Source of the DNA: an uncultured Parabacteroides sp.
GTDB lineage: Bacteria; Bacteroidota; Bacteroidia; Bacteroidales; Tannerellaceae
NCBI GenBank assembly: GCA_949289155.1
Contig: CASEMX010000018.1
Location: 1 to 64,000, forward strand
Direction: 5' to 3'
Length of the DNA: 64,000 nt
Position numbers and translations under genes: made by a program. The notes below the pieces were generated by a model, which made no database searches, was not told the origin of the DNA, and saw nothing but the letters and a program-made list of their open reading frames with translations. This document shows, piece after piece, positions 17,683 to 27,584 of the stretch (position 1 is the stretch's first letter; the number at the start of each line of letters is the position of its first letter).

Positions 17683-18600
17683 TTACTTTACATACGCTGC
17701 GTTGTTCAGGAAGTCGTAGCTTTGCTGCACACTTGCGACCGGGTCGTTGTTGGAATATTGCTCCACCTCGACGAACCAATCCTGAATGCCGTTCGCATAC
17801 ATCTGGTTGAAAATCGGCTCGAAGTTCATTTTGCCGCTTGCGCCGATTTCTTTTTCGTCCTTGATGTGGATTACCTTGAACTGGTCCGGACGATTCTTCA
17901 AATAAGCGACCGGGTCTCCGCCGCCATGCTGAACCCAATAAACGTCCATTTCGAAGCAAACGCTGTCTTTGTCCACGTTGTCGAGCAGGAAGTCATAAAT
18001 CAGCTGGTTGTCAATCTTGCGGAACTCGAAGTCGTGGTTATGATACCCGAAGATGATACCTGCTGCCTTGGCTTTCTGACCCACTTGGCTGAAGTAATCG
18101 CAATACATCTTGATGTCGTCCAGCGTCGTTTTGTCGTTGGTCGCCATCCAAGGCTGAATCATGTACTTCACGCCCAATGTGCGGTGCGCTTCGATAGCTT
18201 GGTCCCACCAAGTCATCACTTCCGATGCCTTTTCTTTCGAGTATTCCTGACCTAAATGGGCGCTCATGCACTTCATGCCCAAGTCTTCCACGCGCTTCTT
18301 GAAGTCCGCCGGGTCCAAACCGTAGATTTTGCCTTTGTCATAATTGGCATTTTCCAGATTCTTGTATCCCATCTTAGCGACCACTTCCAGCACTTTCTGG
18401 ATACCTTCCTTGTTAATCATGTCTCGCAACGAATAGAGCTGCAAGCCGATGTTTTTGGTTGCCGTTGTTGCGGCTTCGGCTGCCGTAGCTGCAGCGTTCG
18501 TATTCGCCTTACCCCCGCATGCGGTCAGCAATTGCGGGGCTACTAACCCTCCGGCAAGCAATAATCCTGCCTGTTTTAAGAAATTTCGTCTGTTTTGCAT
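17683..18600 (-). CDS. Sugar phosphate isomerase/epimerase-family TIM-barrel lipoprotein, Tat signal
   Basis: The 305-residue protein starts MQNRRNFLKQAGLLLAGG, a twin-arginine signal (RRNFLK), and has a lipobox LTAC near residue 30, so it should be exported folded and lipid-anchored. The mature part is an AP-endonuclease-2/xylose-isomerase-like TIM barrel (NIGLQLYSLRDMI, MSAHLG, FGYHNHDFEF, CFEMDVYWVQHGG, VIHIKDEK), with metal-ligand-type His, Asp and Glu residues. Such proteins act on sugars or inositols, but the substrate is unknown here. A start 33 bases upstream is in frame but would break the Tat signal, so the ATG at 18600 is preferred. Confidence 0.88.
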   Translation of the reverse strand: MQNRRNFLKQAGLLLAGGLVAPQLLTACGGKANTNAAATAAEAATTATKNIGLQLYSLRDMINKEGIQKVLEVVAKMGYKNLENANYDKGKIYGLDPADFKKRVEDLGMKCMSAHLGQEYSKEKASEVMTWWDQAIEAHRTLGVKYMIQPWMATNDKTTLDDIKMYCDYFSQVGQKAKAAGIIFGYHNHDFEFRKIDNQLIYDFLLDNVDKDSVCFEMDVYWVQHGGGDPVAYLKNRPDQFKVIHIKDEKEIGASGKMNFEPIFNQMYANGIQDWFVEVEQYSNNDPVASVQQSYDFLNNAAYVK

Positions 18601-18622
18601 AGCACTAAAATTTAAATCGCCA

Positions 18623-18630
18623 CGAATGTA
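18623..18630 (-). promoter_or_regulatory. Probable -7 element TACATTCG for the TIM-barrel gene
   Basis: On the reverse strand the octamer differs from TAnnTTTG at one position and lies 22 bp before the ATG at 18600. Confidence 0.35.
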
Positions 18631-18728
18631 CAACTATATTTTTATATATGGCGTCGAAGAGTGAAATTTTGTTGCCGGCATCCGGAACTTTTTCCGGAAT
18701 GTTTTGAATTTTATGCCGGATGAAATGC

Positions 18729-18736
18729 TATTTTTG
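18729..18736 (+). promoter_or_regulatory. Bacteroides-type -7 element TATTTTTG
   Basis: A TAnnTTTG match with a possible -33 TTTG at 18703-18706 (22-bp spacing). It lies downstream of an in-frame ATG at 18704 and so supports the ATG at 18761 as the true start of the radical SAM gene. Confidence 0.6.
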
Positions 18737-18760
18737 TCCCACTTAATTTTACCACTGCTT

Positions 18761-19690
18761 ATGGAAAAGAAGAAACCGTATAATGAATTGGGCGATTTCT
18801 TGCGGGGCATCTTCCCGGAGAAGGTGCAGAAGATTTCGCTGAATGCCGGATTTACCTGCCCGAACCGGGACGGAACGAAGGGGTTCGGCGGATGCACGTA
18901 TTGCAATAACCAGACCTTCAGCCCGGACTATTGCCATACGGAGAAGAGCATTACCCAGCAATTGGAAGAGGGAATCCGTTTCTTCTCGCGGAAATATCCG
19001 GAGATGAAATATCTTGCGTACTTCCAAGCCTACACGAACACGTACGATGCGACAGAGCGATTGCGGCGCAAATATGAAGAGGCGCTGGATTATCCGGGCG
19101 TATGCGGATTGATTGTCGGGACGCGCCCGGACTGTATGCCGGACGACCTGTTGCGTTATTTTGCGGAATTGGCAAAGCAGACTTTCGTCTTGGTCGAATA
19201 TGGCGTGGAAAGTACATTGGATAAGACATTGCGCCGGATTAACCGGGGACATACCTATGCTGAGGCAGAAGAGGCGATACGCCGGACGGCAGCGGCGGGC
19301 ATTTATACCGGAGCGCACCTGATATTGGGGCTTCCGGGCGAGACGCGCGAGGAGATAGTGGGCCATGCCGGCCGGATATCCCGGCTTCCGCTGACTACGC
19401 TGAAGCTGCATCAGCTGCAATTGATACGGAATACCCGCATGGCGCATGAGTTTGAGATGTCGCCGGAGGATTTCCATCTCTATTCGGTGGACGAATATAT
19501 CGACTTGGCGGTCGATTTCGCAGAGCGTCTCCGTCCGGATATCGTATTGGAGCGTTTCGTATCCCAATCGCCGAAGGAGCTGCTTATCGCTCCGGATTGG
19601 GGATTGAAGAACTACGAGTTTACCGCAAAAGTACAGAAGCGTTTTTCCGAAAGAGCGACTTGGCAGGGACGTAAATACGCAGCAGAATAA
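18761..19690 (+). CDS. TIGR01212-family (YhcC-like) radical SAM protein
   Basis: This 309-residue protein has a cysteine-rich iron-sulfur motif in FTCPNRDGTKGFGGCTYCNNQ near residue 35, the family's characteristic radical SAM cluster. It continues with YFQAYTNTY, VGTRPDCM, VEYGVES, INRGHTYAEA and HLILGLPGE. E. coli YhcC is the best-known member; its exact reaction is not settled. It is cytoplasmic and monocistronic, with its own promoter. An upstream ATG at 18704 is rejected because it precedes the -7 box. Confidence 0.92.
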   Translation: MEKKKPYNELGDFLRGIFPEKVQKISLNAGFTCPNRDGTKGFGGCTYCNNQTFSPDYCHTEKSITQQLEEGIRFFSRKYPEMKYLAYFQAYTNTYDATERLRRKYEEALDYPGVCGLIVGTRPDCMPDDLLRYFAELAKQTFVLVEYGVESTLDKTLRRINRGHTYAEAEEAIRRTAAAGIYTGAHLILGLPGETREEIVGHAGRISRLPLTTLKLHQLQLIRNTRMAHEFEMSPEDFHLYSVDEYIDLAVDFAERLRPDIVLERFVSQSPKELLIAPDWGLKNYEFTAKVQKRFSERATWQGRKYAAE

Positions 19691-19764
19691 ATAGAGAAAC
19701 GAAGTTTTTACTAAAGTTACTAAAAAACCGATTGGGCATGAGCAGCGAGTAAGGAGATTATCCC

Positions 19765-19772
19765 TATCTTTG
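19765..19772 (+). promoter_or_regulatory. Bacteroides-type -7 element TATCTTTG (carA)
   Basis: An exact TAnnTTTG match lies 43 bp before the carA start. No obvious -33 or pyrimidine-responsive leader is visible in the short 5' region. Confidence 0.65.
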
Positions 19773-19815
19773 CATTTTGTATTTAGAATAGATGGTTAAA
19801 TAAACAATATTTTTT

Positions 19816-20955
19816 ATGCAAAAAGACAGTACTGCGACTTTAATTCTGGATGACGGAACGGTGTTTAAGGGGTATTCATTTGGAAGTGAAAAGCCTGTTG
19901 CCGGCGAAGTGGTATTCAATACGGCAATGACCGGTTATCCTGAAAGTTTGACAGACCCTTCGTATGCCGGACAATTGATGGTGTTGACTTATCCTCTGGT
20001 GGGAAATTATGGTGTTCCGGCACGTTCATTTCGTCCGAACGGACTTTCTACCTTTATGGAAAGCGAGCGTATCCACGCCGAAGCGATTATCGTAAGCGAT
20101 TATAGCCAGGAATATAGCCATTGGAACGCTGAATGCAGCTTGGGCGATTGGTTGAAGCAAGAAGATATCCCCGGAATTTATGGTATCGATACGCGGGCAT
20201 TGACGAAGAAGTTGCGCGAGCATGGCGTGATGATGGGGAAAATCATTTTTAATGAAGAATTAAGAAGGGAGAATGAAAAATTCCCGAAATATGGAGATAT
20301 TAATTATGTAGATAAAGTATCCTGCAAGGAGGTTATCGTTTATACGCCGGACGGAGAAGCGGCGACTTATCCTGCCGATGCTTCGTTTTCCATTCCGGAA
20401 TCTTCATTTAAGAAAGTCGTCCTGCTGGATTGTGGCGTAAAGCATAATATTATCCGCTGTTTATTGAAGCGCGGGGCAATGGTGGTGCGCGTGCCTTGGA
20501 ATTATGATTTCAATGCGTTGGCATACGATGGACTCTTCCTGAGCAATGGCCCGGGTGACCCGGATACGTGTGACATAGCTGTGCAGAATATCCGGAAGGC
20601 GTTGCAGAAAGAGATGCCGATTTGCGGGATTTGCATGGGCAACCAGTTGCTTGCGAAGGCAGGAGGCGCTTCTATTTATAAATTGAAATATGGACATCGC
20701 AGCCATAACCAGCCGGTGCGTATGGTCGGAACGAACCAATGTTTTATCACTTCGCAGAATCACGGGTATGCTGTGGACAACGAAACGTTAGGCGCAGATT
20801 GGGAACCTTTGTTCATCAATATGAATGACGGGACGAACGAAGGAATCAAGCATAAGACGAAGCCTTTTTTCTCGTCGCAGTTCCATCCCGAAGCCTGCAG
20901 CGGACCGACCGACACGGAGGCATTAATATTCGATAAGTTTATCGGTTTGTTATAG
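19816..20955 (+). CDS. carA: Carbamoyl-phosphate synthase, small (glutaminase) subunit
   Basis: CarA hydrolyses glutamine and passes ammonia to CarB for carbamoyl phosphate synthesis, feeding arginine and pyrimidine pathways. The 379 residues include an N-terminal CPSase small-chain domain (FNTAMTGYPESLTDPSYAGQ) and a class I glutamine amidotransferase domain with catalytic C273 in GICMGNQL and the His/Glu pair in SQFHPEAC. The length is normal. carB starts 31 bp downstream, and the two genes form an operon. Confidence 0.98.
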   Translation: MQKDSTATLILDDGTVFKGYSFGSEKPVAGEVVFNTAMTGYPESLTDPSYAGQLMVLTYPLVGNYGVPARSFRPNGLSTFMESERIHAEAIIVSDYSQEYSHWNAECSLGDWLKQEDIPGIYGIDTRALTKKLREHGVMMGKIIFNEELRRENEKFPKYGDINYVDKVSCKEVIVYTPDGEAATYPADASFSIPESSFKKVVLLDCGVKHNIIRCLLKRGAMVVRVPWNYDFNALAYDGLFLSNGPGDPDTCDIAVQNIRKALQKEMPICGICMGNQLLAKAGGASIYKLKYGHRSHNQPVRMVGTNQCFITSQNHGYAVDNETLGADWEPLFINMNDGTNEGIKHKTKPFFSSQFHPEACSGPTDTEALIFDKFIGLL

Positions 20956-20986
20956 TTAAGGTATAAATCGCATAAAAAGATTATAG

Positions 20987-23900
20987 ATGAAAGAAGATAT
21001 AAAGAAAGTCCTCGTTTTAGGTTCCGGTGCATTGAAAATCGGAGAAGCGGGAGAATTCGATTACTCCGGAAGCCAGGCTTTGAAGGCAATCAAGGAAGAG
21101 GGAATCGAAACGGTTTTGATTAATCCGAATATCGCCACGGTACAGACCTCGGAAGGCGTAGCAGATACGGTTTATTTCCTGCCGGTAACACCTTTCTTCG
21201 TAGAAAAAGTCATTGAAAAGGAGCGTCCGGATGGCATTTTATTGGCTTTCGGTGGACAAACGGCACTGAACTGTGGCGTAGCATTGTACCAGAGCGGTGT
21301 GCTGGAGAAATATCACGTTCGGGTATTGGGAACGCCGGTACAGGCGATTATGGATACGGAAGACCGCGAGTTGTTTGTCAAGAAGTTGGATGAAATAGGC
21401 GTTAAGACCATCAAGAGCGAAGCGGTCGAGACGATAGAAGATGCCCGGCGTGCCGCCTCCGAATTGGGTTATCCGGTGATTATCCGTGCCGCTTATGCCT
21501 TAGGTGGATTGGGCTCCGGTTTTTGTGATAACGAAGAGGAATTGAACGCGTTGGCAGAAAAGGCGTTCTCTTTCTCCCCGCAGGTATTGGTGGAGAAAAG
21601 TCTGAAGGGATGGAAAGAGGTCGAGTATGAAGTCGTACGCGACCGCTTTGATAATTGTATCACGGTTTGTAATATGGAAAACTTTGACCCGCTGGGTATC
21701 CATACGGGAGAAAGTATCGTAATCGCTCCTTCACAAACCTTATCGAATACAGATTATCATAAGTTGCGCGAACTGGCCATTCGGATCATCCGGCATATCG
21801 GTATCGTTGGGGAATGTAACGTACAGTATGCTTATGACCCGGAATCGGAAGATTATCGCGTAATTGAGGTGAATGCCCGTCTGTCACGTTCGTCGGCGTT
21901 GGCATCTAAAGCAACAGGTTATCCGTTGGCGTTCGTAGCTGCCAAATTGGGCTTGGGTTATGGGCTGTTCGACCTGAAGAATTCGGTAACAAAGACGACC
22001 AGTGCTTTCTTCGAACCGGCATTGGATTATGTAGTATGTAAGATTCCGCGTTGGGATTTAGGAAAGTTCCACGGCGTGGCTCGTGAGTTAGGCTCAAGCA
22101 TGAAGTCGGTCGGTGAAGTGATGGCTATCGGCCGTACCTTTGAAGAGGCGATTCAGAAGGGCCTCCGCATGATTGGACAGGGAATGCATGGCTTCGTAGA
22201 GAACAAAGAATTGATTCTGCCGGATATTGACAAGGCGTTGCATGAACCGACCGACCGCCGTATCTTTGTGATAAGTAAAGCATTCCGGGCAGGTTATACG
22301 ATTGACCAAATCCATGATTTGACCAAGATAGATAAATGGTTCCTTCAGAAGTTATATGGAATCATTCAAACAGCAAATGAGTTAGAGGCTTGTAACAAAT
22401 TGCAAGAGGTTTCAGATGAACTCATGCGCAAGGCGAAGATTCAAGGCTTCTCCGATTTCCAAATAGCTCGTGCGCTGTTCAAAGACAAGTTGGAAGATAC
22501 AGAGAAGGCTTTGTTGCAGGTGCGTCAGGACCGTAAGTACAGAGGCATCCTACCGGTGGTAAAACAAATCGATACGTTGGCAGCAGAATATCCGGCGCAG
22601 ACCAATTATCTCTATTTGACTTATAGTGGGACGGAGAGTGATGTACATTATGTGGGAGACAAACGTTCTATTGTGGTACTCGGTTCCGGTGCATATCGAA
22701 TCGGTAGTTCGGTGGAATTTGACTGGTGCGGCGTACAAGCACTGAATACTATCCGTAAAGAGGGTTGGCGCTCTGTCATGATAAATTATAATCCGGAAAC
22801 GGTTTCGACAGATTATGATATGTGCGACCGTCTGTATTTTGATGAACTGACGTTCGAGCGAGTAATGGATATTCTTGAGCTGGAAAATCCGCATGGAGTG
22901 ATTGTCTCGACAGGCGGACAGATTCCGAACAATTTGGCAATGCGTCTGGATGCCCAGCATGTGAATATATTAGGAACCTCGGCCAAGAGTATAGATAATG
23001 CCGAAGACCGCGAGAAGTTCTCAGCTATGCTGGACCGTATCGGTGTAGATCAGCCTCGTTGGAAGGAATTGTCATCGATGGACGATATCAATCAGTTTGT
23101 GGCAGAGGTGGGCTTCCCGGTTTTAGTGCGTCCGAGCTATGTATTAAGCGGTGCTGCGATGAATGTATGCTCTAATCAGGACGAGTTGGTGCGTTTCTTG
23201 GAACTTGCCGCGAATGTATCGAAAAAGCATCCGGTGGTGGTCAGCCAGTTCATTGAACATTCGAAGGAGGTTGAGATGGATGCCGTGGCACAGAATGGTG
23301 AAATTATCATGTACGCTATCAGCGAGCATATTGAATTTGCTGGCGTTCATTCAGGTGATGCTACGATTCAGTTCCCTGCTCAAAAGCTATATGTAGAGAC
23401 TGTGCGTCGGATAAAGAAAATCAGCAAGCAAATCGCAAAAGAATTGAATATCTCAGGACCATTCAATATACAATATTTGGCAAAAGGCAATGAGATTAAA
23501 GTGATAGAATGTAATTTGCGTGCTTCGCGTAGTTTCCCCTTTGTAAGCAAAGTCTTAAAGATTAATTTTATCGAGCTGGCAACACGCATTATGCTGGGTT
23601 TACCGGTAGAAAAGCCGAATAAGAATGAATTCGATTTGGATTATGTTGGAATTAAGGCGTCTCAGTTCTCCTTCAACCGTTTGCAAAAGGCTGATCCGGT
23701 GTTAGGTGTCGATATGGCTTCGACAGGAGAGGTCGGTTGTATTGGTGATGATGTTTCTGAAGCGATTCTGAAGAGTATGCTCTCGGTAGGCCAACGTATT
23801 CCGGAGAAGAATATTTTACTCTCGACAGGTTCGGCGAAACAGAAAGTAGCCATGTTGGATGCGGCTAAATTGTTAGCTCAGAAAGGTTATAATTTGTATG

Positions 23901-24211
23901 CGACAGGAGGAACTCATCGTTTCTTTGAGGAAAACGGCGTTCCCAGCACATTGGTCTATTGGCCGAGTGAAACTGGGAAGGAACCCCAAGCGCTTCAGAT
24001 GTTGCATGAGAAGAAGATTGACTTGGTAGTGAATATCCCGCGTGACCTTTCCGCAAGGGAATTGACGAATGGGTATAAAATTCGCCGGGCAGCGATTGAT
24101 TTGAATATTCCTTTGATTACGAATGCACGTTTGGCAAGTGCCTTTATCCATGCATTCTGTACATTGACAATGGATGATATCAAAATCAAGAGCTGGCAGG
24201 AATATAAATAA
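20987..24211 (+). CDS. carB: Carbamoyl-phosphate synthase, large subunit
   Basis: CarB makes carbamoyl phosphate from bicarbonate, ammonia and two ATP. The 1074 residues hold two homologous ATP-grasp halves (VLGSGALKIGEAGEFDYSG at the start of the first, VLGSGAYRIGSSVEFDWCG at the start of the second, about residue 565) and a C-terminal MGS-like allosteric domain from about residue 940 (YNLYATGGTHRFF). The length and order are standard. It is cotranscribed with carA. Confidence 0.98.
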   Translation: MKEDIKKVLVLGSGALKIGEAGEFDYSGSQALKAIKEEGIETVLINPNIATVQTSEGVADTVYFLPVTPFFVEKVIEKERPDGILLAFGGQTALNCGVALYQSGVLEKYHVRVLGTPVQAIMDTEDRELFVKKLDEIGVKTIKSEAVETIEDARRAASELGYPVIIRAAYALGGLGSGFCDNEEELNALAEKAFSFSPQVLVEKSLKGWKEVEYEVVRDRFDNCITVCNMENFDPLGIHTGESIVIAPSQTLSNTDYHKLRELAIRIIRHIGIVGECNVQYAYDPESEDYRVIEVNARLSRSSALASKATGYPLAFVAAKLGLGYGLFDLKNSVTKTTSAFFEPALDYVVCKIPRWDLGKFHGVARELGSSMKSVGEVMAIGRTFEEAIQKGLRMIGQGMHGFVENKELILPDIDKALHEPTDRRIFVISKAFRAGYTIDQIHDLTKIDKWFLQKLYGIIQTANELEACNKLQEVSDELMRKAKIQGFSDFQIARALFKDKLEDTEKALLQVRQDRKYRGILPVVKQIDTLAAEYPAQTNYLYLTYSGTESDVHYVGDKRSIVVLGSGAYRIGSSVEFDWCGVQALNTIRKEGWRSVMINYNPETVSTDYDMCDRLYFDELTFERVMDILELENPHGVIVSTGGQIPNNLAMRLDAQHVNILGTSAKSIDNAEDREKFSAMLDRIGVDQPRWKELSSMDDINQFVAEVGFPVLVRPSYVLSGAAMNVCSNQDELVRFLELAANVSKKHPVVVSQFIEHSKEVEMDAVAQNGEIIMYAISEHIEFAGVHSGDATIQFPAQKLYVETVRRIKKISKQIAKELNISGPFNIQYLAKGNEIKVIECNLRASRSFPFVSKVLKINFIELATRIMLGLPVEKPNKNEFDLDYVGIKASQFSFNRLQKADPVLGVDMASTGEVGCIGDDVSEAILKSMLSVGQRIPEKNILLSTGSAKQKVAMLDAAKLLAQKGYNLYATGGTHRFFEENGVPSTLVYWPSETGKEPQALQMLHEKKIDLVVNIPRDLSARELTNGYKIRRAAIDLNIPLITNARLASAFIHAFCTLTMDDIKIKSWQEYK

Positions 24212-24298
24212 GTTATCAAGGAAGTCGCGAAGAACTATTCTTACGGGATTTCCGGATAGCAGAAACAGGATGTAAAACATAATTAATAGATAAAGGAA

Positions 24299-24877
24299 AT
24301 GGAAACATCGTTATATATTGCGCAGAAATTGGCGGAGCAGACCGTTCCGATAAGCAAAGAGGCGCTTGAGAAATTGGCATCTATCTTGGTAAGAAACGAG
24401 ATAAAGAAAGGAGAAAATTTCCTGAATGAAGGCGAAGTTTGCACGCAGATGGGATATGTCCATAAAGGGCTCGTTCGCCAATATTATTATAAGAACGGAA
24501 AGGAACTGACGGAGCATTTCTGCTGTGAAGACGATGTTTTCATTTGCATTGAAAGTTTTTTGCGCCAAAAGCCGTCGCGTCTGATTGTTGAGGCTTTGGA
24601 GAATACCGTGATTTATGGCATTCCGCATGATGCGGTATTGAAGTTGGCGGAAGAATGTTACGATGTGGAGCGGGTATATCGTGGCTTGTTGGAGAACTCG
24701 TTGATACTTTCTCAGGTGAAGATGGACATGTTCCGTTTTGAATCGGCCAACGAACGCTATAATCGTTTGTTGAAAGAGCAGCCGGAGATAGTTATGCGCG
24801 CTCCATTGTCTTATATCGCTTCCTTTTTGTTAATGACTCCGGAGACGTTAAGCCGTGTCCGGGCGAATGTGATGTAA
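24299..24877 (+). CDS. Crp/Fnr-family transcriptional regulator
   Basis: This 192-residue protein has an N-terminal cyclic-nucleotide-binding-type beta-barrel (residues 25-110, GENFLNEGEVCTQMGYVHKGLVRQYY) and a short C-terminal helix-turn-helix (APLSYIASFLLMTPETLSRVRA) that ends almost at the last residue. It lacks Fnr-type iron-sulfur cysteines in the usual places. This short form is common in Bacteroidetes and often sits beside the genes it controls. It ends 14 bp before lutA, so it most likely regulates lactate use; the effector is unknown. Confidence 0.92.
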   Translation: METSLYIAQKLAEQTVPISKEALEKLASILVRNEIKKGENFLNEGEVCTQMGYVHKGLVRQYYYKNGKELTEHFCCEDDVFICIESFLRQKPSRLIVEALENTVIYGIPHDAVLKLAEECYDVERVYRGLLENSLILSQVKMDMFRFESANERYNRLLKEQPEIVMRAPLSYIASFLLMTPETLSRVRANVM

Positions 24878-24891
24878 ATGAGAATAAGAAA

Positions 24892-25632
24892 ATGAAAGTC
24901 GGATTATTTATTCCATGCTATATTAATGCAGTATATCCGGAGGTAGGCGTGGCTGCTTACAAGTTGTTGAAGCAAGTCGGCGTTGATGTGGATTATCCAT
25001 TGGACCAGACTTGTTGCGGTCAGCCGATGGCGAATGCCGGATTTGAGGAGGAAGCTACCCGCTTGGCGCTTCGCATGGAGGATTTGTTCCGGTCGTATGA
25101 CTATGTAGTCGGTCCTTCTGCCAGTTGTGTGGCTTTTGTGAAAGAAAATCATCCGCATATTTTGGAAAAGTCGGGACATTTTTGCCAGAATAGCGGGAAG
25201 ATTTATGACATCTGCGAGTTCCTGCATGATATAGTGAAGCCGGCAGAGTTGCCGGCGGTGTTTCCTCACAAGGTGAGTTTGCATAATAGCTGCCATGGCG
25301 TACGCGAATTGCATCTTTCTTCACCGAGCGAGCGGAATATCCCCTATTATTCGAAGTTGCGTGATTTGTTGCAACTGGTTAAAGGAATTGAGGTGTTTGA
25401 GCCGAAGCGTGTAGATGAATGTTGCGGTTTTGGCGGAATGTTTTCTGTAGAGGAACCGGAAGTCTCTGCATGTATGGGGCATGATAAAGTAATGGATCAT
25501 ATGAGTACCGGAGCTGAATATATCACAGGAGCCGATAGTTCCTGCCTTATGCACATGGATGGAGTTATCCGTCGCGAGAAACTTCCGATTAAGACGATTC
25601 ATATAGTTCAAATCTTAGCAGCGGGGTTATAA
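24892..25632 (+). CDS. lutA: LutA-type lactate oxidation Fe-S protein
   Basis: LutA is one subunit of the LutABC complex that oxidises L-lactate to pyruvate in many bacteria. The 246 residues contain two CCG-type cysteine motifs (QTCCGQPMANAG near 42, DECCGFGGMFSV near 180) with HNSCHGVRELHL and SSCLMHMDG, which bind an iron-sulfur cluster as in heterodisulfide reductase subunit B. It is cytoplasmic. lutB follows 2 bp after the stop. Confidence 0.93.
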   Translation: MKVGLFIPCYINAVYPEVGVAAYKLLKQVGVDVDYPLDQTCCGQPMANAGFEEEATRLALRMEDLFRSYDYVVGPSASCVAFVKENHPHILEKSGHFCQNSGKIYDICEFLHDIVKPAELPAVFPHKVSLHNSCHGVRELHLSSPSERNIPYYSKLRDLLQLVKGIEVFEPKRVDECCGFGGMFSVEEPEVSACMGHDKVMDHMSTGAEYITGADSSCLMHMDGVIRREKLPIKTIHIVQILAAGL

Positions 25633-25634
25633 TT

Positions 25635-27002
25635 ATGAGCACAAAACATGCATTAGCAGCGGCAGAGTTTATCGCAAACCGCCCGCAGGAACAATGGCAC
25701 GATGAGACTTTGTGGTTGGTGCGGTCAAAGCGGGATAAGCAGAGCAAATCGTTGCCGGAATGGGAACAGCTGCGCGATTTGGCTGCGGCAATTAAGAATT
25801 ATTCCAATTCGCATTTGGATACCCTGTTGGTCGAATTTGAAAAGAATGCATTGGCGAATGGGGCAATCGTGCATTGGGCGAAAGATGCGGACGAGCATAA
25901 TCGCATCGTTTATGATATTCTGAAGCAACATAACGCGAAGAATCTTATCAAAAGCAAATCGATGTTGACAGAAGAATGCGAAATGCAACCCTTCCTCGCT
26001 GAGAAGGGAATCGATGTTGTGGAAAGCGACTTGGGCGAACGCATTCTTCAGTTGATGCATTTGAAGCCGAGCCATATTGTGCTTCCTGCCATCCACGTAA
26101 AACGGCAACAAGTGGGTGAGATGATGGAGGAGAAGTTGGGTACAGAGAAAGGAAACTTCGACCCGACCTATTTGACTCATGCCATGCGCAAACATTTGCG
26201 GCAGCAGTTCCTTCACGCGGATGTGGCGATGACCGGCGCAAACTTTGCGGTCGCTTCGACGGGAGAAATTGTCGTTTGTACGAACGAAGGGAATGCCGAT
26301 ATGGGGACCTCTTTCCCGAAAGTGCATATTGCGACCTTCGGCATGGAGAAGATTGTCCCGAATCGGGAGGCATTGGGCGTATTTACCCGTCTGTTGGCTC
26401 GTTCGGGTACGGGACAGCCTATCACCAGCTATACTTCCCATTATCGTCGTCCGCCTGAGGGATGCGAGTTCCATATTATCATTGTGGACAATGGGCGGAG
26501 TGATATTTTGGCACAGCCGGACCATATCAAGACACTGAACTGCATCCGTTGCGGGGAGTGCATGAATACTTGTCCGGTGTATCGCCGTAGCGGGGGCTAT
26601 TCCTATACCTATTTCATTCCGGGCCCGATAGGGATTAACTTGGGAATGCTGCGCGACGCGCAGAAATATGCCGATAACGTATCGGCTTGTTCGCTTTGCC
26701 TCTCCTGCTCGAATGTTTGCCCGGCAAAGGTGGACTTAGGCGAGCAGATTTACAAGTGGCGGCAGACGCTGGACAGCATGGGGAAGGCGAATCCGCAGAA
26801 GAAGCTGATGTCGGAAGGCATGAAGTACTTAATGGAACGTCCTAAGCTGTTCAATACGGCGTTGAAGTTTGCCCCGATAGTGAATCATTTGCCGCGCTTT
26901 ATGGTCTATAATGCGGCGAATGCTTGGGGGAAAGGGCGCGAGTTGCCTCTGTTTGCAAAGGAATCGTTCAATGAGTTGTGGAAGAAAAATAAAATCAAAT
27001 GA
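25635..27002 (+). CDS. lutB: LutB-type lactate oxidation ferredoxin-like protein
   Basis: LutB is the electron-transfer subunit of the L-lactate-oxidising LutABC complex. The 455 residues comprise an N-terminal LUD domain and two 4Fe-4S motifs (CIRCGECMNTCPVYRRSGGY near 306 and CSLCLSCSNVCPAKVDLGEQ near 355). The length fits the YkgF/LutB family. It overlaps lutC by 4 bases and starts 2 bp after lutA, consistent with tight translational coupling. Confidence 0.94.
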   Translation: MSTKHALAAAEFIANRPQEQWHDETLWLVRSKRDKQSKSLPEWEQLRDLAAAIKNYSNSHLDTLLVEFEKNALANGAIVHWAKDADEHNRIVYDILKQHNAKNLIKSKSMLTEECEMQPFLAEKGIDVVESDLGERILQLMHLKPSHIVLPAIHVKRQQVGEMMEEKLGTEKGNFDPTYLTHAMRKHLRQQFLHADVAMTGANFAVASTGEIVVCTNEGNADMGTSFPKVHIATFGMEKIVPNREALGVFTRLLARSGTGQPITSYTSHYRRPPEGCEFHIIIVDNGRSDILAQPDHIKTLNCIRCGECMNTCPVYRRSGGYSYTYFIPGPIGINLGMLRDAQKYADNVSACSLCLSCSNVCPAKVDLGEQIYKWRQTLDSMGKANPQKKLMSEGMKYLMERPKLFNTALKFAPIVNHLPRFMVYNAANAWGKGRELPLFAKESFNELWKKNKIK

Positions 27003-27577
27003 GCAGTAAAGAAGAGATATTGGCTCGCATTCGCCGGAATACGCAGAAGAGCTACGAGATGCCGGATTTGGGGGTGAATGCGATTACTTACGAGGATAAA
27101 ATCAGTACGTTTATTAAAGTATTAGAGGCGAGTGGTGGCGAGGCGCATCTGTTGTTGGCAGGTGAGGAGGTGAATGACGTTATCCGTTCTTATTATCCGA
27201 AAGCAGAGCGGATTGCCTCTAATTTGCCGACAATCACCTGCGCGACATTGAATCCGGATGCCCTGAACGACCCGCGCGAGTTGGATGGCGTGGATGTAGC
27301 AGTGGTGCGGGGGAGCTTCGGTGTGGCGGAAACGGCGGCGGTATGGCTTCCGAAGCAGACCAAGCATAAGGCGGTATTCTTCATCTCGAATGCGCTGGTT
27401 ATTTTGTTGAAGCGCGAGGATATCGTCAACAATATGAACGAGGCTTACCAGCGCATCGTATCGGCAGACTATGATTACGGCGTGTTCATGTCCGGTCCCT
27501 CCAAGACGGCGGATATCGAGCAGGCATTGGTGTTCGGGGCGCACGGCCCTATCCGGGTTACGGTCATATTGATGTAA
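26999..27577 (+). CDS. lutC: LutC-type lactate utilisation protein (LUD domain)
   Basis: The third member of the lactate-oxidation operon, 192 residues, consists of a single LUD domain (VDVAVVRGSFGVAETAAVWLP, VFMSGPSKTADIEQALVFGAHGP near the C-terminus), the conserved part of YkgG/LutC. It overlaps lutB by ATGA. Its biochemical role in the complex is not well defined even in model species. Confidence 0.93.
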   Translation: MSSKEEILARIRRNTQKSYEMPDLGVNAITYEDKISTFIKVLEASGGEAHLLLAGEEVNDVIRSYYPKAERIASNLPTITCATLNPDALNDPRELDGVDVAVVRGSFGVAETAAVWLPKQTKHKAVFFISNALVILLKREDIVNNMNEAYQRIVSADYDYGVFMSGPSKTADIEQALVFGAHGPIRVTVILM

Positions 27578-27584
27578 AGGAGGG

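Noticed and set aside
18704..18760. Upstream start for the radical SAM gene
   Set aside because: It lies before a good -7 box at 18729; the shorter start fits the family length.
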